A DNA stretch of 64,000 nucleotides from Lineus longissimus (lineage: Eukaryota; Nemertea; Pilidiophora; Heteronemertea; Lineidae): the NCBI RefSeq assembly GCF_910592395.1, contig NC_088325.1, positions 12,526,109-12,590,108 on the forward strand, given 5' to 3'. Below, in pieces: positions 1 to 12,023 of the stretch. A program made the position numbers and the translations under genes. How positions within the stretch are numbered: the first letter of the stretch is position 1; each line of letters begins with the position of its first letter. A model generated the notes under the pieces. The model saw only the letters and a program-made list of their open reading frames with translations. It was not told the DNA's origin and searched no databases.

Positions 1-321
1 ACTATGATGTGATTTACAACTTTGTGGAAATACGTCCGTTTTTAATTGTTGATCACAAATGTAAAGCTCAAATTTTCCATTTTTGATTAGATTTATTATA
101 AAATCGCTCAATGTAAACCACCACGACCGCGAAAAATGTTCATATTGTGACGTCATCAACGAAAACGGCATCGAAGCGAGCCGTCCGGGCGGGATTAAAC
201 CATCAATTTCAAGAAAATGTGCATTTCGAAAACCTTACCGATTTATGAGAAAGTGACGTAATCATTTGTCAAAAACAGCGAAAACATTATATGGTGAAAT
301 TTGACATGAGTTACCCTTTAA
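1..321. repeat. Interspersed repeat, copy 1 (cut by window edge)
   Basis: This segment recurs in the same orientation at 42875-43200 inside the last TOMM40 intron, with only scattered substitutions and small indels. Both copies end at the same motif, TGACAYGAGTTACCCTTTAA. Each carries a perfect palindromic TGACGTCA (here 148-155). No coding frame or terminal inverted repeat is visible. The window starts inside or exactly at the left end, so the full element length is unknown. Confidence 0.9.
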
Positions 322-3300
322 CCTCTCTGGATGACCAAAAGCATACTTAAGTAAATCCTAACATTCCGACACTCTGCAGGCTTCTCCTAGTTTGAGCTGT
401 CAGACTGGCCCACTGGAGACACCAGCGCCTATCACCTTGGAGGTCCTGGTTCCATTCCCTTCAGTCCCTGTATACTCACATGATAGTCAGGGCAACTCTT
501 CGACAGCTTACATATCCTCCGGGGTCTCCAGTTTCCTCCTACTTTACATCACAAGCCCTCGTTGACACTCCCCTCTAAACTTGAATATTTTCAACTCTCA
601 TTCGTACCTCCAGCATTCCAGGCAGGTTCACCGGCCTTTTTGCAAAAAAACTTATGAAAGTAGACTATTCCTATCAGCACAGATACCAGACAGTAACACC
701 ATTGTGATTGAAATAACCATATATAGGCAAAAACCAAATTAACTTTCTCCATCAATCTTCATCAGAATTGCCCTTGAGAAAAGTCAACATGTTAACAGCA
801 TTCAAGCCGCCAAACGGTAAACTTTTGAAATTATACCATCTCAATAGCAAAGAAAAGAATGAAGGATTTTTTTTATCAAAATTGACTTTTTTATCTTGCA
901 AATTCAACTCCCTGATGATCCGGAAAAAGCCAAAGAAAGGTTCATCAACAAAAGACCAATGCTTTGGTATCATATTATTCAAACAAGACTTTATGTATTT
1001 TGGAATCCTTTATTATCAGATTTCTGGGGACGTCAAAAGCATACAAGACAGCTATGGATAGGAATTTGATGAAGTAAAAATCAATTGAAGTAAAAGTTTT
1101 AAAAAGCTCGAAATTTTGTGTCATATACAGGCATGGCTGGTTTCTTGTAATGAAGAACCTGTGTGATATGTGGTTTATCCCAATATAAGACATGTTCGAT
1201 ATACCCATAAAAATGTCATCGCTCTAGCTACGACTATTAGCTTCAAAATGGCAAAAAACTGATTTTCAAGGTGGTCAAATTGCCAAAACGAAAAGTTCAT
1301 CTGGGCATATTGGCCAATGCTACCATCATGCCAAGTTTCAGCCATCTAGCCAAAGCGGTCAAGCACTGGCTTTGCTAACTGACAATGGATGACGATGAAG
1401 GACGAAAGACGCCACGGTATCGTATAAAGCGCCCCACAGGCGAGCTTGAAAGCTATAATCGTAGATTTCCTGATACTTATTCCATATTTGTGTATAACTA
1501 TATCACAAAGAGGAAAGAAGCCTTTTATGCACGAGATCTCAGATTCTTAGTAAATGTCAACCCTTCATGGAATTCCTAACTCCACGTGCACAAGTACTGA
1601 AACACGATGCGGTAGGAAAGAAAGGGAAAAGTGAATATTTGAAGTAGGCAGACTCAAAAGTGCATATAATATCGCTAAGCAAAAATATTATCGGATAAGC
1701 ACTTTTGATGGGAGATTTGTAATTCTATTTTAAAAACTTTGTCGATTTCCTTTTGCAATGCCTTTGTCACAAACGAGACGAAACTGTGTTCTCATGTTCG
1801 CAACGTTTGTATCAAACCCGTATGGATTTCCTTTTGCGTCACTTTGGCGGTAGGAAAAGGGAAGCAGAAAGCCTTAGGGCAAACTGTGACCGAAAAAGTT
1901 TTGCTGTAACATGGGTAACAATTGAAAAATTGAGGTTTTGGACTTGAGAAATTTTCCAAGGATCAATGTTTTTCAAATTCATAACATAATGTCACATCTC
2001 TGTCGTACCGGGGTATCTGGTAAAAGGCCTAAATACTCCAGCATATCGTCATCTTAACAACAAAAGAGTACATTTCAGCCCAAGAAATTGACAACACTGT
2101 AATTCAGATCACATGATTATATATTTCGGTGTCATGTTCGTTTAGAAAATCCACTCTTCACACTGTGCTACAGTGCTGCATTATGGTAAAGAATATCATT
2201 GAAAGTACTCTACAGCATATTATCATATTAACAACCCATTGTCAAGTTCAGCATAAGAAATCGACAACAATGTGTATCTAATCCGATGAAGCTATTCAGA
2301 CGAACCGGTGTCATTTTATACACAATAATCCGAAGATATTGTTCTCTCATACAGGAAATTACTCGGGTTGGCGGGGTTGCTTAGCGACAAACGGTTACAC
2401 AATCATTCGTCTTTTTGCCGTTAGTGCGGCGTATCATCTTTCAAAGCTTCAGCGAGAGATTTGTAAGTTAAGTTCAATACGACTAAGTTCACTTGTGTAT
2501 CAAGGTTCAAACATCAGAAGAAATGTACGTTGTTATACCTTGGCATTGTCAGACTGGAATTGTCTGAGAAAGAAATGTAGACATACTATTGTTACTTTTA
2601 TACTTGAATAACTTTGTATTCTAAAATCATTGTTGCCTTGGATTTTGTCATTTTTGTCCACAGTAGAACTCTATGCTTCCATTCCTCACCAAATTCAGCT
2701 GAAAGAAATGGTGCAGTATAAACTGCTAAATTTTCGCTGGCTTTTTTCCATGTCTTTCACGAATTACCCAGATTTGCAACAAAACGAAAATTTGTGAAAA
2801 AATATTTTGTGGATTTATATAAATATTGACCATCAAATGTTAGTTGTCTAAGTCATCTCAAGTACCACTTGTCGGATATGAAGAATTTTTCATGAATATT
2901 CATGCTTAGTATTGGTAAACTGACTGTGCCAAAGTTCTTAAGTCTTGGGAGACCTCTCAAATCATTGGGAATAAAAAGATATGATAATATGATGGAAATT
3001 TGAAAGAAGTGTTTATCAAAGTTCAATTTTATTCATGACCTTTAAGATGGAGCTGTGAAGACACTATTGGAATACCATACTAACAGATCAATTGGCTTTT
3101 GATTTCAGTATTGAAATGTATAACCTGTGTGTGCTTGATTTCAAAAGCGTCCTTGAGGTATTGATCAAAGTTTGAAGAGCTGTTGACGAATTCAGAAGCA
3201 CTAGTTAGCGGATACATTCCAAGATTGTGGTCTGTGTGTGATATGTTTAAGTCAAAACATGGTCAAAAATGTTAAAGCACAACGCAATTCAGCAATATTT

Positions 3301-3530
3301 GTTACTGAAATCTTACCATTTCTCTCAGCGAGGTAGCAATTTCCTAATGTGAAATGAGTAAAGCACCACCCAAGATGCTCAAATGAGGCATTTTTGTTGC
3401 TGCACCTTTGGTTATAATTGCTGCAATGCGCAACAAGGATCTCTTTCCTCTGCACGTTAAACCGTAACTGCTGGGTTTGATAGTCATCTCAGGTGGCTGC
3501 AATCACTGTTTCACCGGCAGTATCGTCCAC
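322..3530. other. Intergenic stretch without recognisable gene
   Basis: Only short open frames (under 100 codons) without domain-like composition are present. A weak direct duplication with a period near 174 bp covers about 2035-2290: the motif CAGCATATYRTCATMTTAAC followed by AAGAAATYGACAACA appears twice. Nothing else was recognised. Confidence 0.6.
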
Positions 3531-3880
3531 AGGCCTCTCAATTACATGATTCCTACACCGTATAACGTACAGGATGTCCCCATATTAGATCTTTTTTTTT
3601 TTTTTTTTTTTTATAATATGACCCCCCTGAAGCTTTTTGTGACCCCTAACATAACCAAATCTCATCCAAATGGCCTCATTTCATAGTTTTACCCTAAAAT
3701 TATGATTTTTCAGGTGTATGTGGTGATATCAGTCACTAACTTTGATTTATGACGTCGCTGTTCAGGCAAATTGGCGAGATGAAATGTCCCCAAATTAAGC
3801 TAAAAAGCAAAAAAAACATGTCCCCCAAAATAGGCTAAAAAAGTACAGGGTGTAGAGGTCTCCACGTAATTGAAAGGCCT
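3531..3880. mobile_element. Non-autonomous inverted-repeat element (~350 bp)
   Basis: The left end AGGCCTCTCAATTACATG is matched, inverted, by the right end (reverse complement AGGCCTTTCAATTACGTG). The similarity continues for about 35 bp to GTAC on each side. The interior is AT-rich with a ~22 bp poly-T tract at about 3591-3612 and no coding capacity. This looks like a MITE-type element. No clear target-site duplication was found, so the superfamily is undetermined. Confidence 0.7.
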
Positions 3881-4955
3881 GGTCCAACAAGGAAACTTTA
3901 TGCTTGCTGGACTCGTGTATTTCCTCCTCCTCCTGCTTATGCTGCAATCGATAAAAAAATCTCCAATTATTGGCAACTCCATTTTATAGCATCTGTATTC
4001 ATGACCGGCAACAAAAACCACCTCCTTTATCGATGACAGAAACGGTTCAATGTGCGATAAAACCGCAAAACCACAGTAAAACAATTAGCGTAAATGTCGA
4101 TAATGCCACACGTATAACAATTCTGTGGAACAAATGTAGCGAAAAACCTTCGAACACAGCTGCGGAAACGGAATTAGTAAATTTCAATACCCGTGTGAAA
4201 AAAGCCTAACACGGCCTAATTGGATTAAATAGATGACGAAAAATATAACAATCTGTTTTAAAATGGCTGTTCCGTTTCATTCTGGATACCAGAGCATGCA
4301 ACATTCAATGTGTAAATGGCTCAAATGATGTATAGCTGTGATATGCTCATACATAATTTAGTATAAAATTGGCATTTTCATGGCGTGTTGATGCAGATTT
4401 TCATGATGTTAGAAGTCAAAGCAAGCTGGCATGTGATTGAGTGAAATTCTCCTACATTCACCCATTGTGGTCTGATAGCATAGGCATAAGTCCAAATATT
4501 TTTTTCAAAAATGTTTCAAGAATGTAAAAAAAAGTCTTTTTTAATGATATTATCATTTAAAAAAACTTTTCCAAAAAAATCTAAGTCCAATAAAATTTCA
4601 AAGTCTGAAACATTTTCCAATTTTTTTTTAATGATGGTCAAAATTTAAGTCAGAAAATATGAAAAGCACAAATATTTATTTTGAGATTTATTAAGCCAAG
4701 AGTCTTCTTGCAAGCTATGTCAATGAACAGCAAGAAAATGCCTCAGGAACTTCATGAAACCATAACTTATTCTTCAGATCAACACGCTTTGGTCCCCAGA
4801 CAGTATTATATTTGAAAATATTTAGACAACCCACAATACACATCTTTGTGTGAAGACACTACAAAATATTTGTATAAATTGTAGTAATATTGCATGGGAT
4901 ATTATTCAGGTTTATATCCTGTGATCTCCGCTTTGTTGAAAACATAATGGTTGTA
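3881..4955. other. AT-rich intergenic DNA
   Basis: No gene was recognised. The stretch 4490-4640 is rich in A and T homopolymer runs. No strong repeat structure beyond that. Confidence 0.5.
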
Positions 4956-5325
4956 CAATCTCGGTCAGAAGTTATTAACCACCTGATATTTGTAAATTAC
5001 TCCGTTATTCCCCAATATTTTTTCACCAATTTCTGATGCATGGTAGTTACGTCATTTGTCCATCATTTGGCAAAATGATTTTTCTGATCAATGGGCGGAC
5101 TTCGGTTTTGTCGTTGTTCAAAGATTACCGGTCCAATTGAGATTTTCTTAAACTCTGCAATTCCTGAAAATTTTCACCTGTAAAATCTTCTTGTTACTGC
5201 ATAGATGGATATTACCATCAAAAATTTTCAAAATATTTGATTTTTTAACGTGAAAATGGCAACTTTGTTGGGATTTTGGCACTCTGTTTCTGTGTCCAGT
5301 GAACAGCACTCCGAGATGACCCCCT
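4956..5325. repeat. Left terminal inverted repeat of Tc1-type element
   Basis: It is the reverse complement of 7140-7510, with only a few mismatches (for example around the inner ends near 5313 and 7150). At about 370 bp it is far longer than the short inverted repeats of Tc1 and mariner themselves, but in the range of long-TIR relatives such as Tc3. Confidence 0.92.
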
Positions 5326-5569
5326 TTCTATAGTTTGGTTTAGTGGTTTTCCTAGACTTCATCAGTTTCATAATTGACATCCTGATTGAATGGTTGAAAC
5401 TGACCTGCATTCATCCTTTAGGAAGAACATGGCATGGGGTTGTAAGATCGCCTATTATATTAGGCCTTGGCCATTGAAAATACTCTCAGTATCTCCTGAA
5501 TAGCCAGGATGAACCTGGAAAGCACCCAAGTTTTGATCTGTTCAGTCTGCTGTCAACACATGTTTTGAT

Positions 5570-6589
5570 ATGCCGAGGACACATGGCTCAAGAGAACTTT
5601 CTGAGTATCAGAAAGGTCAGTTGATGTCATTGAAAGCTGCAGGGAGGAGTAATCGAAATGTGGCAAGGGAAATTGGTTGTTCTCATGCAACAGTGCAATT
5701 TTGGTGGACCCGCTTCCACAATGAAGGAAATCTTCATCGCCGAGAAAGACCAGGTGCCCCAAAATGCACCACTGAACGAGAGGATAGACAGCTTGTTAGG
5801 CAATCGAGGATGCATCCGTTCAAAAATGTGAAATCCTTAAGAAATGATGTGGGTTTGAGGGCCAGCCTTTCAACTGTTAAGCGGCGCCTAAGAGTGGCAA
5901 GACTAAACGGTTGCATTGCAGCACAGAAGGACAAACTAACTGATGCCCACAAGTTGAGCACATACAACTTTGCAGTGGCTCATCAAGACTGGACTATTGA
6001 ACATTGGCGTCAAGTTGCATTCACTGATGAGAAGACTTTTGTCGTTGGAGATAATGGTCAAGTTTTCGTTCGCAGGCCAAAAGGCCAACGCTTTCATTCA
6101 GAATACATCAAAATTGTTCAAAGAAGTGGTAGATTCAGCGTGCCTGTCTGGGCATGGATGAATTCACGTGGAGACGGACAGATAGTGTGTATAAATGGGA
6201 GGTTTAACCAGAATCAGTATCTGCAAGTTCTTGCAGATCAGATGGACAACATTCATCATGCTTTTCCTGACAGACTTATTTATCAACAGGATAAAAGTCC
6301 AATACACACAGCTAGGCGTGTTGGACAGTGGCTTCGTGACCGGGAAATTGAAGTTTTGGACTGGCCTTCTAAAGGGGCTGACATGTCGCCAATTGAAAAT
6401 GTTTGGTCAAAGGTTCAGAGAGATGTGGACTTTACAAATGTTACTGATCAGGATGAACTGTGGCTTGCTGTCGAGGAAAGTTGGAATCGTCTTCGTGAGG
6501 ACCACGAGTATTGGGAGGGATTGGTTGTGTCACTTCCTGATAGAATGAGGGCTGTTATAGAATCTAGGGGTGACTGGACTAGGTTTTGA
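5570..6589 (+). CDS. Tc1-like DD34E transposase (intact)
   Basis: A single 339-codon frame without introns or stops encodes a transposase that would cut and paste its own element in the nucleus. The N-terminal part (about residues 8-110) has paired helix-turn-helix-like composition for binding the inverted repeats, including the stretch VAREIGCSHATVQFWW. The catalytic domain shows the DDE triad: D153 (FTDEKTF), D241 (YQQDKSPIH) and E276 (MSPIENVW). There are 34 residues between D241 and E276, the spacing typical of the Tc1 family. The start at 5570 is the first ATG of the frame and gives the usual length of 330-350 residues. All three catalytic residues are present, so it may be functional. 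The lysine after D241, where many relatives have asparagine, is the only oddity. Confidence 0.95.
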   Translation: MPRTHGSRELSEYQKGQLMSLKAAGRSNRNVAREIGCSHATVQFWWTRFHNEGNLHRRERPGAPKCTTEREDRQLVRQSRMHPFKNVKSLRNDVGLRASLSTVKRRLRVARLNGCIAAQKDKLTDAHKLSTYNFAVAHQDWTIEHWRQVAFTDEKTFVVGDNGQVFVRRPKGQRFHSEYIKIVQRSGRFSVPVWAWMNSRGDGQIVCINGRFNQNQYLQVLADQMDNIHHAFPDRLIYQQDKSPIHTARRVGQWLRDREIEVLDWPSKGADMSPIENVWSKVQRDVDFTNVTDQDELWLAVEESWNRLREDHEYWEGLVVSLPDRMRAVIESRGDWTRF

Positions 6590-6657
6590 ATAAACTGTTG
6601 TTGTATGGTGATAGTAAAGGTGGGGTAGAGACTAAGCACAGTAAAAAAAACCCACTA

Positions 6658-6911
6658 TAGTCTGGTTCAATCTAGAGGTGAACCATTGGAATGCCAGTGT
6701 GGAACAGTCAATTTTGACCACAAGATTTTATTGCGTGTTACCCTTATGAAATTAACTTCTGGCTGAGAATAGTCCATGGGCCAATGTTTATTATTGAGCA
6801 AGGTCATCCGATTCATTATGCCATAACATGTAACCTTAATTATGTCATTATTGCCACACTCTAACCACAAACTACATTTCCAATGGTCCACCTCTAGGTT
6901 GAACCAGACTA
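6658..6911. mobile_element. Nested MITE inside the Tc1-type element
   Basis: This 254 bp non-coding element has imperfect inverted ends starting TAGTCTGGTTCAAYCTAGAG and is flanked by TA on both sides (6656-6657, 6912-6913). The arms match for about 35 bp. It sits between the transposase stop codon and the right inverted repeat, so it does not interrupt the gene. The TA duplication suggests Tc1/mariner-type mobilisation. Confidence 0.82.
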
Positions 6912-7139
6912 TAAACATCTTTAAAAAAGCCCGTGTAGATTTCCCAAGTTTAGGCCATGAATTACACTGAAAATAAATGCCAAGTTACAAAATAATTTCT
7001 CTCCATTTTCCTTTGACAATAGCAGTTGTTATTCAATAAGACCATAATCTGATCAGCTTCTATTCAAGATGATCAATGAATGCAAAATAACCCATAAAAG
7101 GCCTCATTGGACCTTTGTTAATAGGGAAGTGGTGAAGCT

Positions 7140-7510
7140 TGAGGGGTCATCTTGGAGTGCTGTTCACTGGACACAGAAACAGAGTGCCAAAATCCCAACA
7201 AAGTTGCCATTTTCACATTAAAAAATCAAATATTTTGAAAATTTTTGATGGTAATATCCATCTATGCAGTAACAAGAAGATTTTACAGGTGAAAATTTTC
7301 AGGAATTGCAGAGTTTAAGAAAATCTCAATTGGACCGGTAATCTTTGAACAACGACAAAACCGAAGTCCGCCCATTCATCAGAAAAATCATTTTGCCAAA
7401 TGATGGACAAATGACGTAACTACCATGCATCAGAAATTGGTGAAAAAATATTGGGGAATAACGGAGTAATTTACAAATATCAGGTGGTTAATAACTTCTG
7501 ACCGAGATTG
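7140..7510. repeat. Right terminal inverted repeat of Tc1-type element
   Basis: Reverse complement of 4956-5325. The outermost bases CCGAGATTG abut the flanking TA at 7511-7512. Confidence 0.92.
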
Positions 7511-8516
7511 TACATGGAATTATTGTTATGATGAGAAAGAGATCCCTCCCACATAACCACACAATAAATTACAATAACGTGATCTTGTTCAGATATCAAC
7601 TGCCGTGAGAATGAAATATGGCCAGTTTAATATAAATGAATAGTATGATAGTAGAATATGTTGATAGTATGGGTTTCTTGTATTGGTCATTAATGTCCTG
7701 GTGTAAACTTCAATATGCCTTGAGAAAATTCTTCATCCTCATCTTCCCCGATAAAGGGGAAAATTGTCCGAAGAGAAACCAGCGGCGCCACCAGTGCCTG
7801 GGATCCTGACCACTTGTTTGATGTTGACTCTGTCTTAACTGCACTTTTCAAGGCTGGCAGTACCAAGCTAAACACTACCTATAATACATCACGCAAGTGG
7901 GCAGCCAGGACTCCAACCCTGTCAGTAAAATTTCAAAAGGATGAAGATATTGAGGGTGACATGAAAGTAACAATTTTCAATGTCTTGTAAAATTAAGTGC
8001 TAGGCAAAGAAGGATTGATAACTTGACTCCACTGGGTGTCATTTAAAAGCTAGATGGCCTCGGGCATGCACGTCATGAAAAATTCATAAGGTTCACAAGT
8101 TCAGGGTTCAGGCTTTCATATCGATGACAAATTTAACCAACTTCGGCAAGTCAAGTGGTGAAAATCCTATAACAACATGAAAAAGGCGTAATCCAGGGAT
8201 TTTGATAATAGTTTTAACAACAGGAACTATGTTTTTACTGTTTTTACATACACTTAGTCTTGCTTTAAACAATGTTAAACCCTTCCGTATTAAGATCACC
8301 AGCTTATTATATCAATCAGTCTTCAAATTTGTTATGATGGCCAACAGTCCACAGAAGAATGTCAAAGTAATGCCAAAGTAAACAGTATTTTTAGAAAATG
8401 TCAAGCAGTGTAATATTTGGTACCTCCAATCCTATTTTGACAAGCACTTTATATTTGATTGGCACAACAGAGGGTAAGACAGTCAGCTGCAAAAATTGGT
8501 TGCCCATTTTGGCTAA

Positions 8517-8662
8517 ACTTTAGAATTACCGATCGGATGTTCCTCCGCACTATATAAGTTGTGAATCGGTTTAAAGGGTTAGGGTTAGGGTTAGGCTACT
8601 TGTTCATTATTCGGTATTCATTCGCCCCTTAGACCTATACTTCCGATCGGGAATTCTAAAGT
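8517..8662. mobile_element. Small inverted-repeat element with telomere-like core
   Basis: The ends ACTTTAGAATTACCGATCGG and (inverted) ACTTTAGAATTCCCGATCGG form ~23 bp terminal inverted repeats around a 146 bp unit. The interior holds three GGGTTA repeats at about 8577-8595, the vertebrate-type telomere motif shared by most bilaterians. Only three units are present, so a telomeric origin is not established. Confidence 0.65.
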
Positions 8663-8696
8663 CGTTCCCCCATTTTTACCCCCACCACCAAAGTAT

Positions 8697-8801
8697 GTTT
8701 CCCAGGAGCAGATAGTAGGTCACTGCACATAGACACATAGACATATACTGTACATCATGTACACTGATGTACAGGTGACCTACTTTCAGCTCCTGGGAAA
8801 C
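8697..8801. repeat. Long hairpin / inverted repeat
   Basis: The arms GTTTCCCAGGAGC...GTAGGTCAC and GTGACCTAC...GCTCCTGGGAAAC pair over about 25 positions. The loop is ~50 bp and contains a second small palindrome built on TGTACA. No coding potential. It could be a folding MITE or a hairpin transcript source; only the structure is supported. Confidence 0.7.
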
Positions 8802-8966
8802 GTTTTAGGCTGGTAATTCTAGGTGCAATTTATATGGACATTACGGGCAAGATTTTCACAGCAACAACCACCAATTTTTCTCAGTTGAACACGATCGTGT
8901 TCAGCCTTTGAAAGAAATCATAACAGCTATAAATATGATAATAGCTCCAAGTCACCAAGTAAACTA

Positions 8967-9144
8967 CAGTGGAACCTCCCCTAGCGGACACCTCTCTATT
9001 AAGGACAACCTCTCTATTAAGGACACTACTTTTGTTCCCAAAGTGGTTGTTTCCATTCAATTTGACCTCTCTAATCAGGACACCTCTCTATTAAGGACAG
9101 CACTTGTCAATCCCAAGGGTGTCCTTAATAGAGAGGTTCTACTG
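8967..9144 (+). mobile_element. Palindromic TA-flanked MITE, copy A
   Basis: The 178 bp element starts CAGTGGAACCTCCCCTAGCG and ends GAGAGGTTCTACTG, with TA on each side (8965-8966, 9145-9146). Inside, the motif CTCTCTATTAAGGACA occurs repeatedly in both orientations, so the whole element folds on itself. CAGT ends plus a TA duplication are typical of pogo/Tigger-type Tc1-mariner MITEs. It is non-coding. Confidence 0.88.
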
Positions 9145-11864
9145 TATATTACCACCAGGCCTCACAAAGTAATCTAAGCCATCAGGCTTCACAAAGTAAC
9201 CTTACAGCCACCAGGTTGACATTCTAGAAATGACCTTTCCGATACCTTTATATGGACTGATGCTAAAATCAATATCCTCTTGATCCAACCGAAGCTGTAG
9301 CTGATGCGTGGAAGCAACTGTCCCTGTCCCCGTCATTAATCTAATGACGCTGCATCATCCTCCGGGAAGACAGAAGATTAAGTATCGCATTATTGTCATT
9401 ACTTGGTTATTATAAGCCATTCATCATGTGTACACACAGCGGCGTGGTGGCGAGCCTGAAGAGCCATCATTTAATGCTCACATATCGCTGTTAACTCGAG
9501 TCCATAGTAGGAATAGATTAGAGAGGTTACGCAACATTTACAATTGTGATGCAGCTGATGCATGAAGGCGAGTATGCACAACTGTATATACAAGCTTTAA
9601 ACACATGACAGAGGACATAAACCTAAGCATAGATTTCAGAAATCGCATCTCTCTCATGAAAAACTCGATCTTTGCAATACTTATTTCAGTCACAGCTGAA
9701 TTTTACGGCACAATTATGTTCAACAATGATCGCTTCAGCGAACAACACCATGTGAAAACTGACACGACGGTCAATTCCCACAATCTATTGGATATTTTTT
9801 CAATCTCGATCTGAAGTTGTGTGTCAAACTGGTGCTTCCTCCTAATAATTGCAGTTAGATCACACGCTTTTGGTGAGAAAGATCAATTAGACTTGACACA
9901 TTGACATTTCATTCCATAGAAAAAGGTTTGATATATGCTATTATTTGGTGTCATCAAAATTGGTTTTTGAAAAGAATTTAGCTTCAAAGCATTCGAGGTA
10001 AGCTATCCTGGAGGAGGGTTTGAATCGGCACGTGGAGAACTGAGGCTACTGACACACCACCCAAGCCCTCCAGCTCCTTGCCCAGGCTGATAGCTAGCTT
10101 TTAGTATTAGGGTGTAAATGGGGTGATGAGGTAGGGATGGGATGCAGTAGAAAATCCCCTCTCCTGGCATTTCTGATGCCAAAAAATGTTATAACGGCAA
10201 TATCCGGGGTATTTACCACAATGCCTCATCATCACATGATCAGGTGGCTGTCCTACGGACAATGGCTGTCCAATAACAGGGTTGCGTGTGATCATATAAG
10301 ATAAAGAATAAACCGTAGAAAACAAGATGTCCCAATAAGACAACCGTTTGCGGCAACTTTGAGAAAGACAACACAAAAATATCGCATCCTAAGAAGCGTA
10401 ATTGGACAGTCGATAACAATCTGTAGCAAGACGACCATAATTGTGGCCGGTTTAGCGTGGTCAACGAGTGTCCACTGTGACATCAAACATGTTCGAACAT
10501 AAGAATGATGACATGACTGGTCGAGAGATAAAGCTGATCTGGATGCGGGAGTGTACGATTAGAAATGATCACCAATAATCACCTCATTTACGTGATGAAC
10601 TCGTGATATTTTGAAGTCGGTCTTGGGCGCTGATGGAAACAGATTCACGTGCTTTGGCACGAGATACCTACACAGTCATGCAACTTTTTTATTGTTCTGC
10701 GCATCCTTGAGTTTCAAAACACTGAGTATATAATCTGAAATAGACTTGAACATACCCAGCAACTATCAATTCTGGGTGCACAATTTCAAATTCCAGTAAC
10801 ATTTTATTAAAGGGAGGCACCAAATACCAACTCCATGACCTGGGTGAATTAATAGTTCGCCATCGAACAAATATTGATCTTTTCACAAATGAATAAAAAT
10901 ATTTACATGCAACATGTATAATTTAATCTTAAATTATCAAGGGAGAGACACCCTATTATCTATTATTATACTTCTGGTGTGAAGTTTCATCTATAAATAG
11001 TAAAATATGTGTAATAATGACTTTTTTATGATCAAATTTATGGATAACCCAAAGTTTAAGCATAGTTTCAACAAAGTTTATTTATACCCAGTGTAGAGCC
11101 ATGTCTATCAGGTATTCTAATTGGTGTTGAGTCACGCTTTAAAATATGAATAAATATTGTGTAAAAATGAGATTTCTATAGCTTATTTATGTATCAACAA
11201 TAGTTTGCACAAAGTTTCAAGGTAGATCACACAGAGAGTTTACGTTACGGTTTTCCCCTTTTACCTCGCAGTTCCAAAAAATTCAGTCCATGTGATGGTC
11301 TTTTGTCGTCAAACAAAGCCCGCTCACACTTAGACCTAATGAGAGCCACACCCAAGACTTCCAGGCTTTGAGATCGATATCAAAGTGCAGTTCACCAAAA
11401 AAAATGTCAATATTTTTATACAATCCACTTCAAAGTCATATAACCTTGATGAATATGAATATACCACTGAAATATCCAGAAATCCAATAAACTTATATCA
11501 CAATATCACCATGACCATTTCCGAGGTATAAATTATAAACCTGGCATCAAATTCTGCTCTAATCTTCCTATCACCTCCGGGCAATTGAACGTGTAGATGA
11601 TATTCACTTGATTGTACTTTTTCTAGAAAGAGTAGCCAGAGTTTGACCTTCCGTAAACGATAAATATGTGTAAACAAGTCACTTCTTGGGAAATTATAGC
11701 CTACCACATAATAGTAGCATACTGAAGTTGAAAGGATTTTATGTCACAAACAAGAGGGACAGGAATCAAAGGTCAAAAACTATAGGGACAGGAATTAGCC
11801 CCGAAGATAATTTGTTTGAAGAGAATTACTGAGTTTCAGGTTTCATATTCATCAATTCTTTATA

Positions 11865-12023
11865 CAGTAGAACCTCTGTATAAAGGAGACCCTCGAGACT
11901 GACAAGTGCTGTCCTTAATAGAGAGGTGTCCTGATTAGAGAATTGCCCTGATTAGAAACAACCTATTTGGGACCAAAACTAGTGTCCTTGATAGAGAAGT
12001 GTCCGCTAAGGGAGGTTCAACTG
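11865..12023 (-). mobile_element. Palindromic TA-flanked MITE, copy B
   Basis: Same family as 8967-9144 but inverted and about 20 bp shorter. Ends CAGTAGAACCTCTGTA and GGGAGGTTCAACTG, with TA on both sides. Several repeat motifs are mutated, so it is older. Confidence 0.85.

Larger units (their letters stand above)
4956..7510 (+). mobile_element. Complete Tc1-type DNA transposon with long TIRs
   Basis: The element is 2555 bp long and bounded by TA dinucleotides (4954-4955 and 7511-7512), the target duplication expected for Tc1/mariner transposons. The outer ends read CAATCTCGGTCAG and, inverted, CTGACCGAGATTG. The inverted repeats run about 370 bp on each side and are nearly identical, which suggests a fairly recent insertion. 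One intact transposase gene lies between them. A smaller inverted-repeat element is nested between the transposase stop and the right inverted repeat. Confidence 0.93.

Noticed and set aside
7690-7875. Minus-strand frame with SGSQALVAPLVSLRTIF, vaguely like an SMC signature motif
   Set aside because: The key LSGG is missing, the following Walker B region is absent, and there are no neighbouring exons.
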